Positions 18,833 to 26,569 of a DNA stretch of 64,000 bases are shown here, piece by piece. The notes under the pieces were generated by a model. The model did no database searches, had not been told where the DNA came from, and saw only the letters and a program-made list of their open reading frames with translations. A program made the translations under genes and the position numbers. Position 1 is the stretch's first letter, and each line of letters starts with the position of its first letter. The stretch comes from Streptomyces sulphureus DSM 40104 (GTDB lineage Bacteria; Actinomycetota; Actinomycetes; Streptomycetales; Streptomycetaceae): contig NZ_KB905818.1 of NCBI RefSeq assembly GCF_000381025.1, positions 248,001 through 312,000 on the forward strand. Direction: 5' to 3'.

Positions 18833-19945
18833 GTGAACGCAAAGCTGCGTCATGTCGCCCTCGGTTCGGTAGCCGTCTCGCTCGCGCTCGCCACCGCGGC
18901 GTGCGGGAGCGCCGCCGAGTCCGGCGACGGTTCGGACGACAAGGGCGAGAAGAAGGGCCCGCTCACCATCGGTCTGCTGCTGCCGGAGAACCAGACGGCA
19001 CGCTACGAGCGGTTCGACCGCCCGCTGATGGAGAAGAAGATCAAGGAACTCGCGGGCGACGACACCAAGATCCTCTACACCAACGCCAAGCAGGACGCCT
19101 CCGTCCAGCAGCAGCAGGCGGACACGATGATCGCCAAGAAGGTCGACTCGCTCATCGTCGACGCGGTCGACGCCAAGTCGATCGCCGCCTCGGTGAAGAA
19201 GGCCGACGACAGCGGCATCCCCGTCGTCGCCTTCGACCGCCTCGCGGAGGGCCCGATCAGCGCGTACACCTCGGTGGACAACGCCAAGGTCGGCAAGATC
19301 CAGGGCCAGGCGCTCCTCGACGAGCTCGGCGACAAGGCCGACAAGGGCCAGATCGTCATGATGAACGGCGCCGTCACCGACCCCAACGCCAAGATGTACA
19401 AGGACGGTGCGCTCTCCGTCCTCAAGGGCAAGGTCAAGATCGGCAAGTCCTACGACACCAAGGAGTGGGCGCCGGCCAACGCCAACGAGAACATGAAGGG
19501 CGCCCTCGCCGCACTCGGCAAGGACAAGATCGTCGGCGTCTACTCGGCCAACGACGGCATGGCGGGCGGCGTCATCACCGCACTCAAGGGCGCCGGCTAC
19601 GCCAAGGACGAGATGCCGCCGGTCACCGGTCAGGACGCCGAACTCAACGCCGTGCAGCGCCTCCTCGCCGACGAGCAGTTCATGAGCGTCTACAAGCCGT
19701 ACGTGCCCGAGGCCAACGCGGCGGCCGAGTTCGCGGTCGCGCTCGCGCAGGGCAAGAAGGCCGAGACGGTGGCCACGTCGAAGACCGACAGCGAGTCCGA
19801 GAAGGGCGTGCCGACGAAGATCGTCAAGCCGCTGCCGCTCACCAAGGACGACGTGAAGAAGTATGTCGGCAAGCCCGGCTTCTTCACCAAGAAGGAGATC
19901 TGCACCGACAAGTTCGCCGACGCCTGCGAGAAGGCCGGCATCTGA
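18833..19945 (+). CDS. xylF: XylF-like sugar-binding lipoprotein (periplasmic-binding-protein type 4)
   Basis: The 370-residue protein has lipobox TAAC with C24, then a sugar-binding fold of the RbsB/XylF type: GPLTIGLLLPENQTARYERF, MIAKKVDSLIVDAVDAKSIA, IPVVAFDRLAEGP, VGVYSANDGMAGGVITALKG and a C-terminal pair of cysteines (EICTDKFADACEKAGI). The GTG start at 18833 follows AGGGAGG at about 7 nt. It heads xylFGH, next to the ROK gene as in S. coelicolor, where the operon imports xylose. A very strong hairpin separates it from xylG. Confidence 0.9.
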   Translation: MNAKLRHVALGSVAVSLALATAACGSAAESGDGSDDKGEKKGPLTIGLLLPENQTARYERFDRPLMEKKIKELAGDDTKILYTNAKQDASVQQQQADTMIAKKVDSLIVDAVDAKSIAASVKKADDSGIPVVAFDRLAEGPISAYTSVDNAKVGKIQGQALLDELGDKADKGQIVMMNGAVTDPNAKMYKDGALSVLKGKVKIGKSYDTKEWAPANANENMKGALAALGKDKIVGVYSANDGMAGGVITALKGAGYAKDEMPPVTGQDAELNAVQRLLADEQFMSVYKPYVPEANAAAEFAVALAQGKKAETVATSKTDSESEKGVPTKIVKPLPLTKDDVKKYVGKPGFFTKKEICTDKFADACEKAGI

Positions 19946-20001
19946 CGCGTCCGTTGCGGCCCCGAGCCGCACACCGGCTCCCACGGGAGCCGCCCGGTAC
20001 C

Positions 20002-20053
20002 GTCCCGCACCTCGCACCCGCCTCCAACCCGCCGCGGGTGCGGGGTGCGGGAC
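20002..20053 (+). repeat. 20-bp stem-loop in the xylF-xylG gap
   Basis: The arms 20002-20021 and 20034-20053 pair over 20 bp with a single G-U, around a 12-nt loop. It lies 57 bp after xylF and 40 bp before xylG. Such a hairpin between a binding-protein gene and its ATPase gene typically stabilises the upstream mRNA or partly terminates, giving much more binding protein than ATPase. Confidence 0.75.
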
Positions 20054-20093
20054 AGCACGCCCCGCCGGCCAGGCGGCGAAGGAGTTGATGCAC

Positions 20094-20873
20094 GTGTCCG
20101 CTACGCCCGTGCTGGCGTTGCGCGGAGTCTCCAAGCGGTTCGGTGCCGTACAGGCGCTCACCGACGTGGAGTTGGAGATCCATCCCGGCGAGGTGGTCGC
20201 TCTCGTGGGCGACAACGGCGCCGGCAAGTCCACCCTCGTCAAGGCGATCGCCGGCGTCGGCCCGGCCGACGAGGGGACCGTCGAGTGGGAGGGCAGGCCG
20301 GTGCAGATCGGCCGGCCGCACGACGCGCAGCAGTTGGGGATCGCCACCGTCTACCAGGACCTCGCTCTCTGCGACAACCTCGACGTCGTCGGCAACCTCT
20401 TCCTCGGCGCCGAACTCCGCAACGGGGGCCTCCTCGACGAGGTGGAGATGGAGCGCAAGGCACGCGAACTCCTCTCCACCCTGTCCATCCGCATCCCCAG
20501 CGTCCGGATACCGGTCGCCTCGCTCTCCGGCGGTCAGCGGCAGACCGTCGCCATCGCCCGCTCGCTGCTCGGCGAGCCGAAGGTGGTGATCCTCGACGAG
20601 CCGACCGCGGCCCTCGGCGTCGAACAGACCGCGCAGGTGCTCGACCTCGTCGAGCGCCTCCGGGACCGCGGCCTCGGCACCATCCTCATCAGCCACAACA
20701 TGGAGGAGGTGCGCGCCGTGAGCGACCGCGTCGCGGTGCTGCGGCTCGGAAGGAACAACGGCACGTTCGAGGTGGCCGACACCTCGCAGGAAGAGATCGT
20801 CTCCGCCATCACCGGTGCCACGCAGAACGCCGTGACCCGCCGTGAGGCGCGCACCACGGAGGTGGGGCAGTGA
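20094..20873 (+). CDS. xylG: XylG-like ABC sugar transporter ATPase (single domain)
   Basis: The 259-residue ATPase has Walker A GDNGAGKSTLV (about 40-50), Q-loop TVYQDLALCDNLDVVGN, signature LSGGQRQTVAIARSL, Walker B VVILDEPTAALG and H-loop LISHNMEEV. It is a single nucleotide-binding domain, unlike the ~500-residue double-domain XylG/RbsA of E. coli; the single form is usual for this actinobacterial locus. GTG at 20094 has GAAGGAG about 9 nt upstream; ATG at 20088 is also possible but too close. Its stop overlaps the xylH start by 4 bp. Confidence 0.92.
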   Translation: MSATPVLALRGVSKRFGAVQALTDVELEIHPGEVVALVGDNGAGKSTLVKAIAGVGPADEGTVEWEGRPVQIGRPHDAQQLGIATVYQDLALCDNLDVVGNLFLGAELRNGGLLDEVEMERKARELLSTLSIRIPSVRIPVASLSGGQRQTVAIARSLLGEPKVVILDEPTAALGVEQTAQVLDLVERLRDRGLGTILISHNMEEVRAVSDRVAVLRLGRNNGTFEVADTSQEEIVSAITGATQNAVTRREARTTEVGQ

Positions 20874-22237
20874 GCAGCGGCAACGCCTCTGAGTCGGAGG
20901 CCGGCAAGGACACGGTCCCGCAGCAGGCCGACGGCGGCGAATCGGTCGCCGTCGCCAAGCCGCCGGCGGAAGAGGAGTCTTCCGTCGGAGAGGGCGGCGC
21001 CGAGGAGCAGAACGCGCTCGACGTCATCGACCCCAGGCTGCTCGTCCGGCAGCGCGGCTTCAAGGGGTACCTGGAGGAGTTCGGGCGCAAGGTCCGCAGC
21101 GGCGACCTCGGTTCGATGCCGGTCATCATCGGCCTGATCGTGATCGCGATCGTCTTCCAGTCGATGGACTCGGCCTTCCTGAGCGCCAACAACCTCAGCG
21201 ACCTCTTCGTCCAGAGCGCCGGCACCGGGCTGATCGCCGTCGGCATCGTCTTCGTGCTGATCCTCGGCGAGATCGACCTCTCCGTCGGCTCGGTGAGCGG
21301 GATGTCGGCCGCGGTCTTCGCTGTGCTCAACATCAACAACGGCATGAGCGAACCGCTGGCGCTGGTGCTGGCGATCGTCACCGGCGCGGCGGCCGGTGCG
21401 CTCCACGGCTTCTTCTTCGCCAGGGTCGGAGTGCCCGCCTTCGTCGTCACCCTCGCGGGGCTGCTGGGCTGGAACGGCCTGATGCTCTACATCCTCGGTG
21501 ACAACGGCACGATCAACCTCGACGCCGACGGACTCGTCGCGAAGCTCACCAACTACTACTTCAGCGACGTCGCCGCCGCGTACGGGCTCGCGCTCCTCAG
21601 CGTCGTCGTCTTCCTCGGCGCCTCGCTCCTCGACTCGCGGCGCCGCAAGGCGGCCGGGGTGCCGAGTCGTCCGCTCAGCGAGGTCGTGCTGCGTACCGTG
21701 CTGCTGGCGATCCCCGTCTTCGCGGCCGCCGCGGTCTTCAACCAGTACAAGGGGCTGCCGCTGGCGGTGCTGATCTTCGTGGCGGTCGTCGTCGTCGGCG
21801 ACTTCGTCCTGCGGCGCACCGTCTACGGCCGGAAGGTGTTCGCGGTCGGCGGCAGCAGTGAGGCGGCGGGCCGCGCCGGCATCAACGTTCCGCTGATCCG
21901 GATCTCGGTCTTCGCGATCGCCGGCACGATGGCGGCCGTCGGCGGCATGTTCCTCGCCTCGCTGATCAACGCGGCGAACCAGGCGTCGGGCGCCGGCAGC
22001 CTCCTGATGAACTGCATCGCCGCCGCCGTCATCGGCGGGACGAGCCTCTTCGGCGGGCGCGGCAAGACGTGGTCGGCGCTGCTCGGTGCGCTCGTCATCC
22101 AGTCGATCGCCTCCGGGATGGCGCTCCTCGCGATCAGCTCCGCGGTGCAGTACATGATCACGGGCGCGGTGCTCCTCGCCGCCGTCGTGATCGACTCCGT
22201 CTCCCGGCGCACGCAGAAGACGGCAGGACGCGCCTGA
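20870..22237 (+). CDS. xylH: XylH-like ABC sugar permease
   Basis: The 455-residue permease has about 80 hydrophilic, acidic cytoplasmic residues before the first span (PVIIGLIVIAIVFQSM). The branched-chain/ribose permease fold follows, including ILGEIDLSVGSVSGMSAAVF and AAAVIGGTSLFGGRGKTWSA near the end, with about ten spans. The GTG start overlaps the xylG stop (GTGA), so translation is coupled. It completes the XylFGH importer. Confidence 0.93.
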   Translation: MSSGNASESEAGKDTVPQQADGGESVAVAKPPAEEESSVGEGGAEEQNALDVIDPRLLVRQRGFKGYLEEFGRKVRSGDLGSMPVIIGLIVIAIVFQSMDSAFLSANNLSDLFVQSAGTGLIAVGIVFVLILGEIDLSVGSVSGMSAAVFAVLNINNGMSEPLALVLAIVTGAAAGALHGFFFARVGVPAFVVTLAGLLGWNGLMLYILGDNGTINLDADGLVAKLTNYYFSDVAAAYGLALLSVVVFLGASLLDSRRRKAAGVPSRPLSEVVLRTVLLAIPVFAAAAVFNQYKGLPLAVLIFVAVVVVGDFVLRRTVYGRKVFAVGGSSEAAGRAGINVPLIRISVFAIAGTMAAVGGMFLASLINAANQASGAGSLLMNCIAAAVIGGTSLFGGRGKTWSALLGALVIQSIASGMALLAISSAVQYMITGAVLLAAVVIDSVSRRTQKTAGRA

Positions 22238-22242
22238 CGCAC

Positions 22243-22275
22243 TCCGGGGCGCGCGCCGCGTGCGGGCGCCCCGGA
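22243..22275 (+). terminator. Intrinsic terminator after xylH
   Basis: TCCGGGGCGC (22243-22252) and GCGCCCCGGA (22266-22275) form a perfect 10-bp stem with a 13-nt loop, 5 bp after the xylH stop. Confidence 0.75.
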
Positions 22276-22354
22276 CGCGGCTTCGGGGTGCGCACCGGGC
22301 CCGGTCCGTGCAGCGTGGTGGAGGAACGAGCAGCCCTACCGCGCGGGAGGCCGA

Positions 22355-23026
22355 GTGGAGCCACGACCCGTCGTCGCGTTCGACCTGCTGGAGACCGTCC
22401 TCGACCTCGCGCCGTTGCGCGACCGTTTCTCCTCGGCCGGGCTGCCGGCGGAACTCGTCCACCCCTGGTTCCTGCGCGTGCAGCGGGACAGCATGGCGCT
22501 CGTGCTCGCCGGCGGGAGCCCCGAGTTCCGGCGCGTGGCGCGCCAGGCGCTGCGCACCGAGAGCGGGCGCGCCGTCCCGGACGAGCAGGCCGACGGGCTG
22601 CTCGACGCCTTCCGTACGCTCCCCGCCCACCCGGACGCCGAGCCGGCGCTGCGCCGGCTCACCGACGCGGGCTTCGCCGTGGCCGGGCTCACGGTGGGCG
22701 AGGCGGCGAGCACCCGCGAGGCGCTCGATCGCGCGGGGCTCGCCCCGTTCGTCGACCGGATCGTCACGGCCCGGCAGGTCGGAAGCTGGAAGCCGGCGCC
22801 CGCCGTCTACCACGCGGCCGCCGAGGCGATGGAGACAACCCCGGAGCGGATGGCCGTCGTCGCCGTCCACGCCTGGGACTGCCACGGGGCCACACGCGCG
22901 GGCTGCCCGACGGGTTGGTGCTCCCGTCTGGAGGGAGAGTTCGGCGAGGTTTTCGCGCCGCCCGACGTGACGGGCGGCGACCTCGTCCGCGTCGCGGACG
23001 GGCTGGTGGACCTCCTCGTCGCGTGA
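22355..23026 (+). CDS. HAD-superfamily hydrolase, haloacid dehalogenase type II-like
   Basis: This 223-residue cytoplasmic protein has the HAD nucleophile strand VVAFDLLETVLD with D10, a cap region, GLTVGEAAST in place of the usual motif II strand, the lysine motif GSWKPAPAVYHAA (about 145) and VHAWDCHGATRAG as the last motif. The AWD-hGA motif and length point to the haloacid dehalogenase type II subgroup. In motif I the second acidic position is E13 rather than D, also common in that subgroup. The natural substrate is unknown. GTG start. Confidence 0.85.
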   Translation: MEPRPVVAFDLLETVLDLAPLRDRFSSAGLPAELVHPWFLRVQRDSMALVLAGGSPEFRRVARQALRTESGRAVPDEQADGLLDAFRTLPAHPDAEPALRRLTDAGFAVAGLTVGEAASTREALDRAGLAPFVDRIVTARQVGSWKPAPAVYHAAAEAMETTPERMAVVAVHAWDCHGATRAGCPTGWCSRLEGEFGEVFAPPDVTGGDLVRVADGLVDLLVA

Positions 23027-23069
23027 ACCGCGGGCCGTTCGGGCCCGCGGGGGAGTAAGGAGAGGTGCG

Positions 23070-23300
23070 ATGGCGGAGCACAAGGACGAGAACGAGCGGG
23101 CCGGCCGCGGGGACGAGGAGCGCACGCGGGACCGCGCGCACTCCGAGTCCCAGGCGCACGAGCGCGTCGTCCGCGGTACCCACAGCGCAGCCGAGGGCTA
23201 CTCGAAGGGCGGCACGGGCGCCGGCGATCCGCTCGCCGGGCTGCATGCCGACGAGGAGCCCGAGGAGGGCGGCGGTACCGAGGAAGAGAAGCAGGGATAG
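23070..23300 (+). CDS. Small hydrophilic protein of unknown function
   Basis: This 76-residue protein is very acidic and basic by turns (DENERAGRGDEERTRDRAHS) and has no hydrophobic core, so it is probably disordered. An AAGGAG lies 7 nt before the ATG, which supports real translation. It is 43 bp after the HAD gene in the same direction and may be co-transcribed. No family recognised. Confidence 0.65.
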   Translation: MAEHKDENERAGRGDEERTRDRAHSESQAHERVVRGTHSAAEGYSKGGTGAGDPLAGLHADEEPEEGGGTEEEKQG

Positions 23301-23530
23301 CTGCTCTCCGGAGCCGGGCCGATCGCCCGGAGGGACGGATGGCCGGCGCCTGCGCACGTACCGGGCCGTCCGCTCCGCTGTGATCCCCGGCCGGGCGGAG
23401 CACGCCGCCTGTGGCTAGGGTTGCCGCCGAGCGGAGCGGAAGGCTTGCCCGTTCCCCGTCGTCTGCGGCACGGTGCCCCGCACGCACCATCGCGGGAGAG
23501 ACGGGAGTCCACGTACGACCAGGAGCGCCG

Positions 23531-23866
23531 ATGATCTTCATCACCGCCAAGTTCGAAGTCAGGGCCGAGCACGCCGAGGAGTGGCCGCGGATCGCCGCGG
23601 AGTTCACGGAGGCCACCCGCGCCGAGCCCGGGTGTCTCTGGTTCGACTGGTCGAGGAGTCTGGAGAACCCCTCGGAGTACGTACTCCTGGAGGCGTTCAG
23701 GGACGACGAGGCCGGCGGTGCGCACGTCAACTCGGCCCACTTCCGCGCGGCGCAGGAGAAGCTGCCGCCGTACCTGGTGCGTACGCCGAAGGTCGTCAAC
23801 GTCTCGCTGGAGCAGGAGGGTTGGTCCGAGCTCGGCGAGATGGCCGTACCGGGCGGCGAGGGCTGA
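23531..23866 (+). CDS. Antibiotic biosynthesis monooxygenase (ABM)-domain protein, YgiN-like
   Basis: The 111-residue single ABM domain reads MIFITAKFEVRAEHAEEWPR, EATRAEPGCLWFDWSRSLEN, YVLLEAFRDDEAGGAHVNSA and HFRAAQEKLPPYL. These are dimeric ferredoxin-like proteins that oxidise quinols or aromatic compounds without cofactors. The H-x-x-S-x-H pattern (HVNSAHF) is typical of the family. The substrate is unknown. The gene stands alone between short intergenic regions, upstream of dxs. Confidence 0.88.
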   Translation: MIFITAKFEVRAEHAEEWPRIAAEFTEATRAEPGCLWFDWSRSLENPSEYVLLEAFRDDEAGGAHVNSAHFRAAQEKLPPYLVRTPKVVNVSLEQEGWSELGEMAVPGGEG

Positions 23867-24065
23867 TTCCCCGTCCGGCGCGTTCCGAACGGGACCGTGC
23901 AGCCGGGCCGTTCGCGTGACGCATTTCGCACCCGCGGGCGAGCCCCGCGGGGAGCGGAACACTAGACTCACGGAATCGGCACAGCCGGATCAGCCCGCAC
24001 GGCTTCGTCCGCGCCGGCAGCCGCGGGGCTCATCGGCTCGACCAGTCCGACAGCAAGGAGGCACA

Positions 24066-26036
24066 GTGGAGAAGGTGCCGCGCGACGCGCGCCGCTCCGG
24101 AGCGGAAGACCGCCCAGAGACGCTCGCCCGCATCAAGGGTCCGCGCGATCTGGACGGGCTGAGCCCGGAGGAGCTGGAGGGACTGGCGGAGGAGATCCGC
24201 ACATTCCTCATCGACGCCGTAGCCAAGACCGGTGGCCACCTCGGGCCCAACCTCGGCGTGGTCGAACTGACCCTCGCCCTGCACCGGGTCTTCGAGTCCC
24301 CGAGGGACCGCATCCTCTTCGACACCGGACACCAGTCGTACGTCCACAAGCTCCTCACCGGGCGCACCGACTTCTCCAAGCTCCGCGCCCGCGGCGGGCT
24401 CGCGGGCTACCCGTCCCGTGCCGAGTCCGAGCACGACGTCATCGAGAACTCCCACGCCTCCACCGTCCTCGGCTGGGCCGACGGTCTCGCCAAGGCGAAC
24501 CAGGTCAAGGAGAGGGACGACCACGTCGTCGCGGTGATCGGGGACGGCGCCCTCACCGGCGGCATGGCCTGGGAGGCCCTCAACAACATCGCCGCCGCGA
24601 AGGACCGCCCGCTCGTCATCGTCGTCAACGACAACGAGCGCTCCTACGAGCCCACCATCGGCGGCCTCGCCGACCACCTCGCAACCCTGCGCACCACCGA
24701 CGGCTACGAGCGCTTCCTCGCCCGCGGCAAGGAGGTGCTCAACCGGACGCCGGTCGTCGGCCGTCCTCTCTACGAGACGCTGCACGGCGCGAAGAAGGGC
24801 CTCAAGGACTTCATCGCGCCCCAGGGCATGTTCGAGGACCTCGGCCTGAAGTACGTGGGGCCGATCGACGGGCACGACGTCGCCGCCGTCGAGTCCGCGC
24901 TCCAGCGCGCCAAGCGGTTCGGCGGCCCGGTGCTGGTGCACTGCCTCACGGAGAAGGGCAAGGGATACCAGCCGGCCCGGCTCGACGAGGCCGACCAGTT
25001 CCACAGCGTCCCCGTCATCCACCCGGACACGGGGCTCCCCGTCTCCAGCTCGGGCGCCGACTGGACCTCGGTCTTCAGCGACGAGATGGTCAGGCTCGGC
25101 CGGGAGCGCAGGGACATCGTCGCGATCACGGCGGCGATGATGCGCCCCGTCGGCCTGCACGCCTTCGCGCAGAGCTTCCCCGACCGCGTCTACGACGTCG
25201 GCATCGCGGAGCAGCACGGCGCGGTCTCGGCCGCCGGCCTCGCGACGGGCGGGCTGCACCCCGTCTTCGCGGTCTACGCGACCTTCCTCAACCGCGCGTT
25301 CGACCAGCTTCTGATGGACGTCGCGCTCCACAAGTGCGGCGTCACCTTCGTCCTCGACCGCGCGGGCGTCACCGGCACCGACGGGCCCTCGCACAACGGC
25401 ATGTGGGACATGTCCGTCCTCCAGTGCGTCCCCGGACTGCGGATCGCGGCCCCGCGCGACGCCGAGCAGGTGCGCGCGCAGCTCCGTGAGGCGGTCTGCG
25501 TCGACGACGCGCCCACCGTCGTCCGCTACAGCAAGGGCAAGGTCGGCCCCGCCGTCCCCGCGGTGCGCAGGATCGGCGGCATGGACGTCCTCCGCGAGCC
25601 GGACGCCGCGGACGGGCTCACCGACGTCCTCCTGGTGTCGGTCGGCGCCCTGGCGCCGGTCTGCCTGGAGGCCGCCGACCTCCTCAACAAGCAGGGCATC
25701 TCCGCCACCGTCGTCGACCCGCGCTGGGTGAAGCCGGTCGACGAGGAGCTGCCGCCCCTTGCCGAGCAGCACCGGGTCGTCGCCACGGTCGAGGACAACA
25801 GCCGCGCGGGCGGCGTGGGTTCGGCCGTCTCGCAGGCCCTCCGCGACGCCGGGGTCGACGTCCCGCTGCGGGACTTCGGCATCCCCGAGCGCTTCCTCGA
25901 CCACGGCTCCCGGGGCGAGATCCTGACCGAGATCGGCCTGACGGCCCCGGACATCGCCCGCCAGATCACGGGCCTCGTCGCCAAGCTCGACGGCCGCTAC
26001 GACGCGGCAAAGGCGACCGAACCGGCCCGGGACTGA
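24066..26036 (+). CDS. dxs: 1-deoxy-D-xylulose-5-phosphate synthase
   Basis: The 656-residue thiamine-diphosphate enzyme condenses pyruvate and glyceraldehyde 3-phosphate, the first step of the MEP isoprenoid pathway. Visible motifs are GHLGPNLGVVELTLALHR (about 58-75), the ThDP/Mg site GDGALTGGMAWEALNN (about 159), the catalytic-glutamate motif DVGIAEQHGAVSAAG (about 378-392) and the C-terminal transketolase domain VVATVEDNSRAGGVGSAV. The start is GTG at 24066 because AAGGAGG lies 5 nt upstream. The residues before RIKGPRDL are a variable extension. A terminator follows 19 bp after the stop. Confidence 0.97.
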   Translation: MEKVPRDARRSGAEDRPETLARIKGPRDLDGLSPEELEGLAEEIRTFLIDAVAKTGGHLGPNLGVVELTLALHRVFESPRDRILFDTGHQSYVHKLLTGRTDFSKLRARGGLAGYPSRAESEHDVIENSHASTVLGWADGLAKANQVKERDDHVVAVIGDGALTGGMAWEALNNIAAAKDRPLVIVVNDNERSYEPTIGGLADHLATLRTTDGYERFLARGKEVLNRTPVVGRPLYETLHGAKKGLKDFIAPQGMFEDLGLKYVGPIDGHDVAAVESALQRAKRFGGPVLVHCLTEKGKGYQPARLDEADQFHSVPVIHPDTGLPVSSSGADWTSVFSDEMVRLGRERRDIVAITAAMMRPVGLHAFAQSFPDRVYDVGIAEQHGAVSAAGLATGGLHPVFAVYATFLNRAFDQLLMDVALHKCGVTFVLDRAGVTGTDGPSHNGMWDMSVLQCVPGLRIAAPRDAEQVRAQLREAVCVDDAPTVVRYSKGKVGPAVPAVRRIGGMDVLREPDAADGLTDVLLVSVGALAPVCLEAADLLNKQGISATVVDPRWVKPVDEELPPLAEQHRVVATVEDNSRAGGVGSAVSQALRDAGVDVPLRDFGIPERFLDHGSRGEILTEIGLTAPDIARQITGLVAKLDGRYDAAKATEPARD

Positions 26037-26055
26037 CGGCGGTCGACCCGACGCG

Positions 26056-26083
26056 GCGCCCCCGGACTGCGGTTCGGGGGCGC
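26056..26083 (+). terminator. Intrinsic terminator of dxs
   Basis: GCGCCCCCG (26056-26064) pairs perfectly with CGGGGGCGC (26075-26083) around a 10-nt loop, 19 bp after the dxs stop. Confidence 0.7.
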
Positions 26084-26504
26084 TCCGCGTTGCCCGGGTC
26101 GGTCGCGGCCGAGTGGGCACGAGCGAGTGCGGAAGGGCGACGCTCTGGGCGGATGCGTGCAGCACCCGTCCTCGCTACACCCGCGTCACCGTCGAGCGGC
26201 CTGCACCCGGTCAGGCTCTGCCACCCGTTTCTTTCCGCGCCTTGTGCGCCGCAGCCCTGTGCACGTCCTTGCACCGGCTTTCCCGCACTGCCGTCCGACC
26301 ATCAGCACTCCGCAACCGGCGATGAGCAGAAGTGTGTTGGCAACGCCGCAGGGCCTCCTCGCTTCCTCCTCGTCGAGCAGCAGGGTCGCTCGGTGCGCGG
26401 ACACTGAGCTCCGGGGGAGGGGCGGTGAGGAACACCGGGTGGTGCGCTGCCCACGCGCACCGCGGCGTCGGCGGCGTACGTCCGCACGTCTCCGCACCCA
26501 CGCG

Positions 26505-26554
26505 GAACGGCGGTGGCTCCAGGCGCCGAACTCGCGCCGGAGCCACCGCCGTTC
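26505..26554 (-). terminator. Strong terminator of the thiolase-fadB operon
   Basis: A perfect 16-bp stem (26505-26520 with 26539-26554) encloses a second GGCGC/GCGCC stem and a 7-nt loop. It lies 15 bp past the fadB stop on the minus strand. Confidence 0.8.
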
Positions 26555-26569
26555 GCGGTGCGTATCGCG

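Larger units (their letters stand above)
26037..26569. other. Intergenic region between convergent dxs and fadB
   Basis: About 530 bp between convergent genes, with a terminator near each end (26056-26083 and 26505-26554). The middle 26090-26500 has open frames on both strands, but none resembles a known family or has a supporting ribosome binding site, so no gene is called. From memory S. coelicolor carries about a dozen genes between dxs and fadB; none is recognisable here. Confidence 0.65.

Noticed and set aside
26090..26500. Open frames between dxs and fadB as small genes
   Set aside because: No family resemblance, no good ribosome binding site, and they overlap one another on both strands between terminators.
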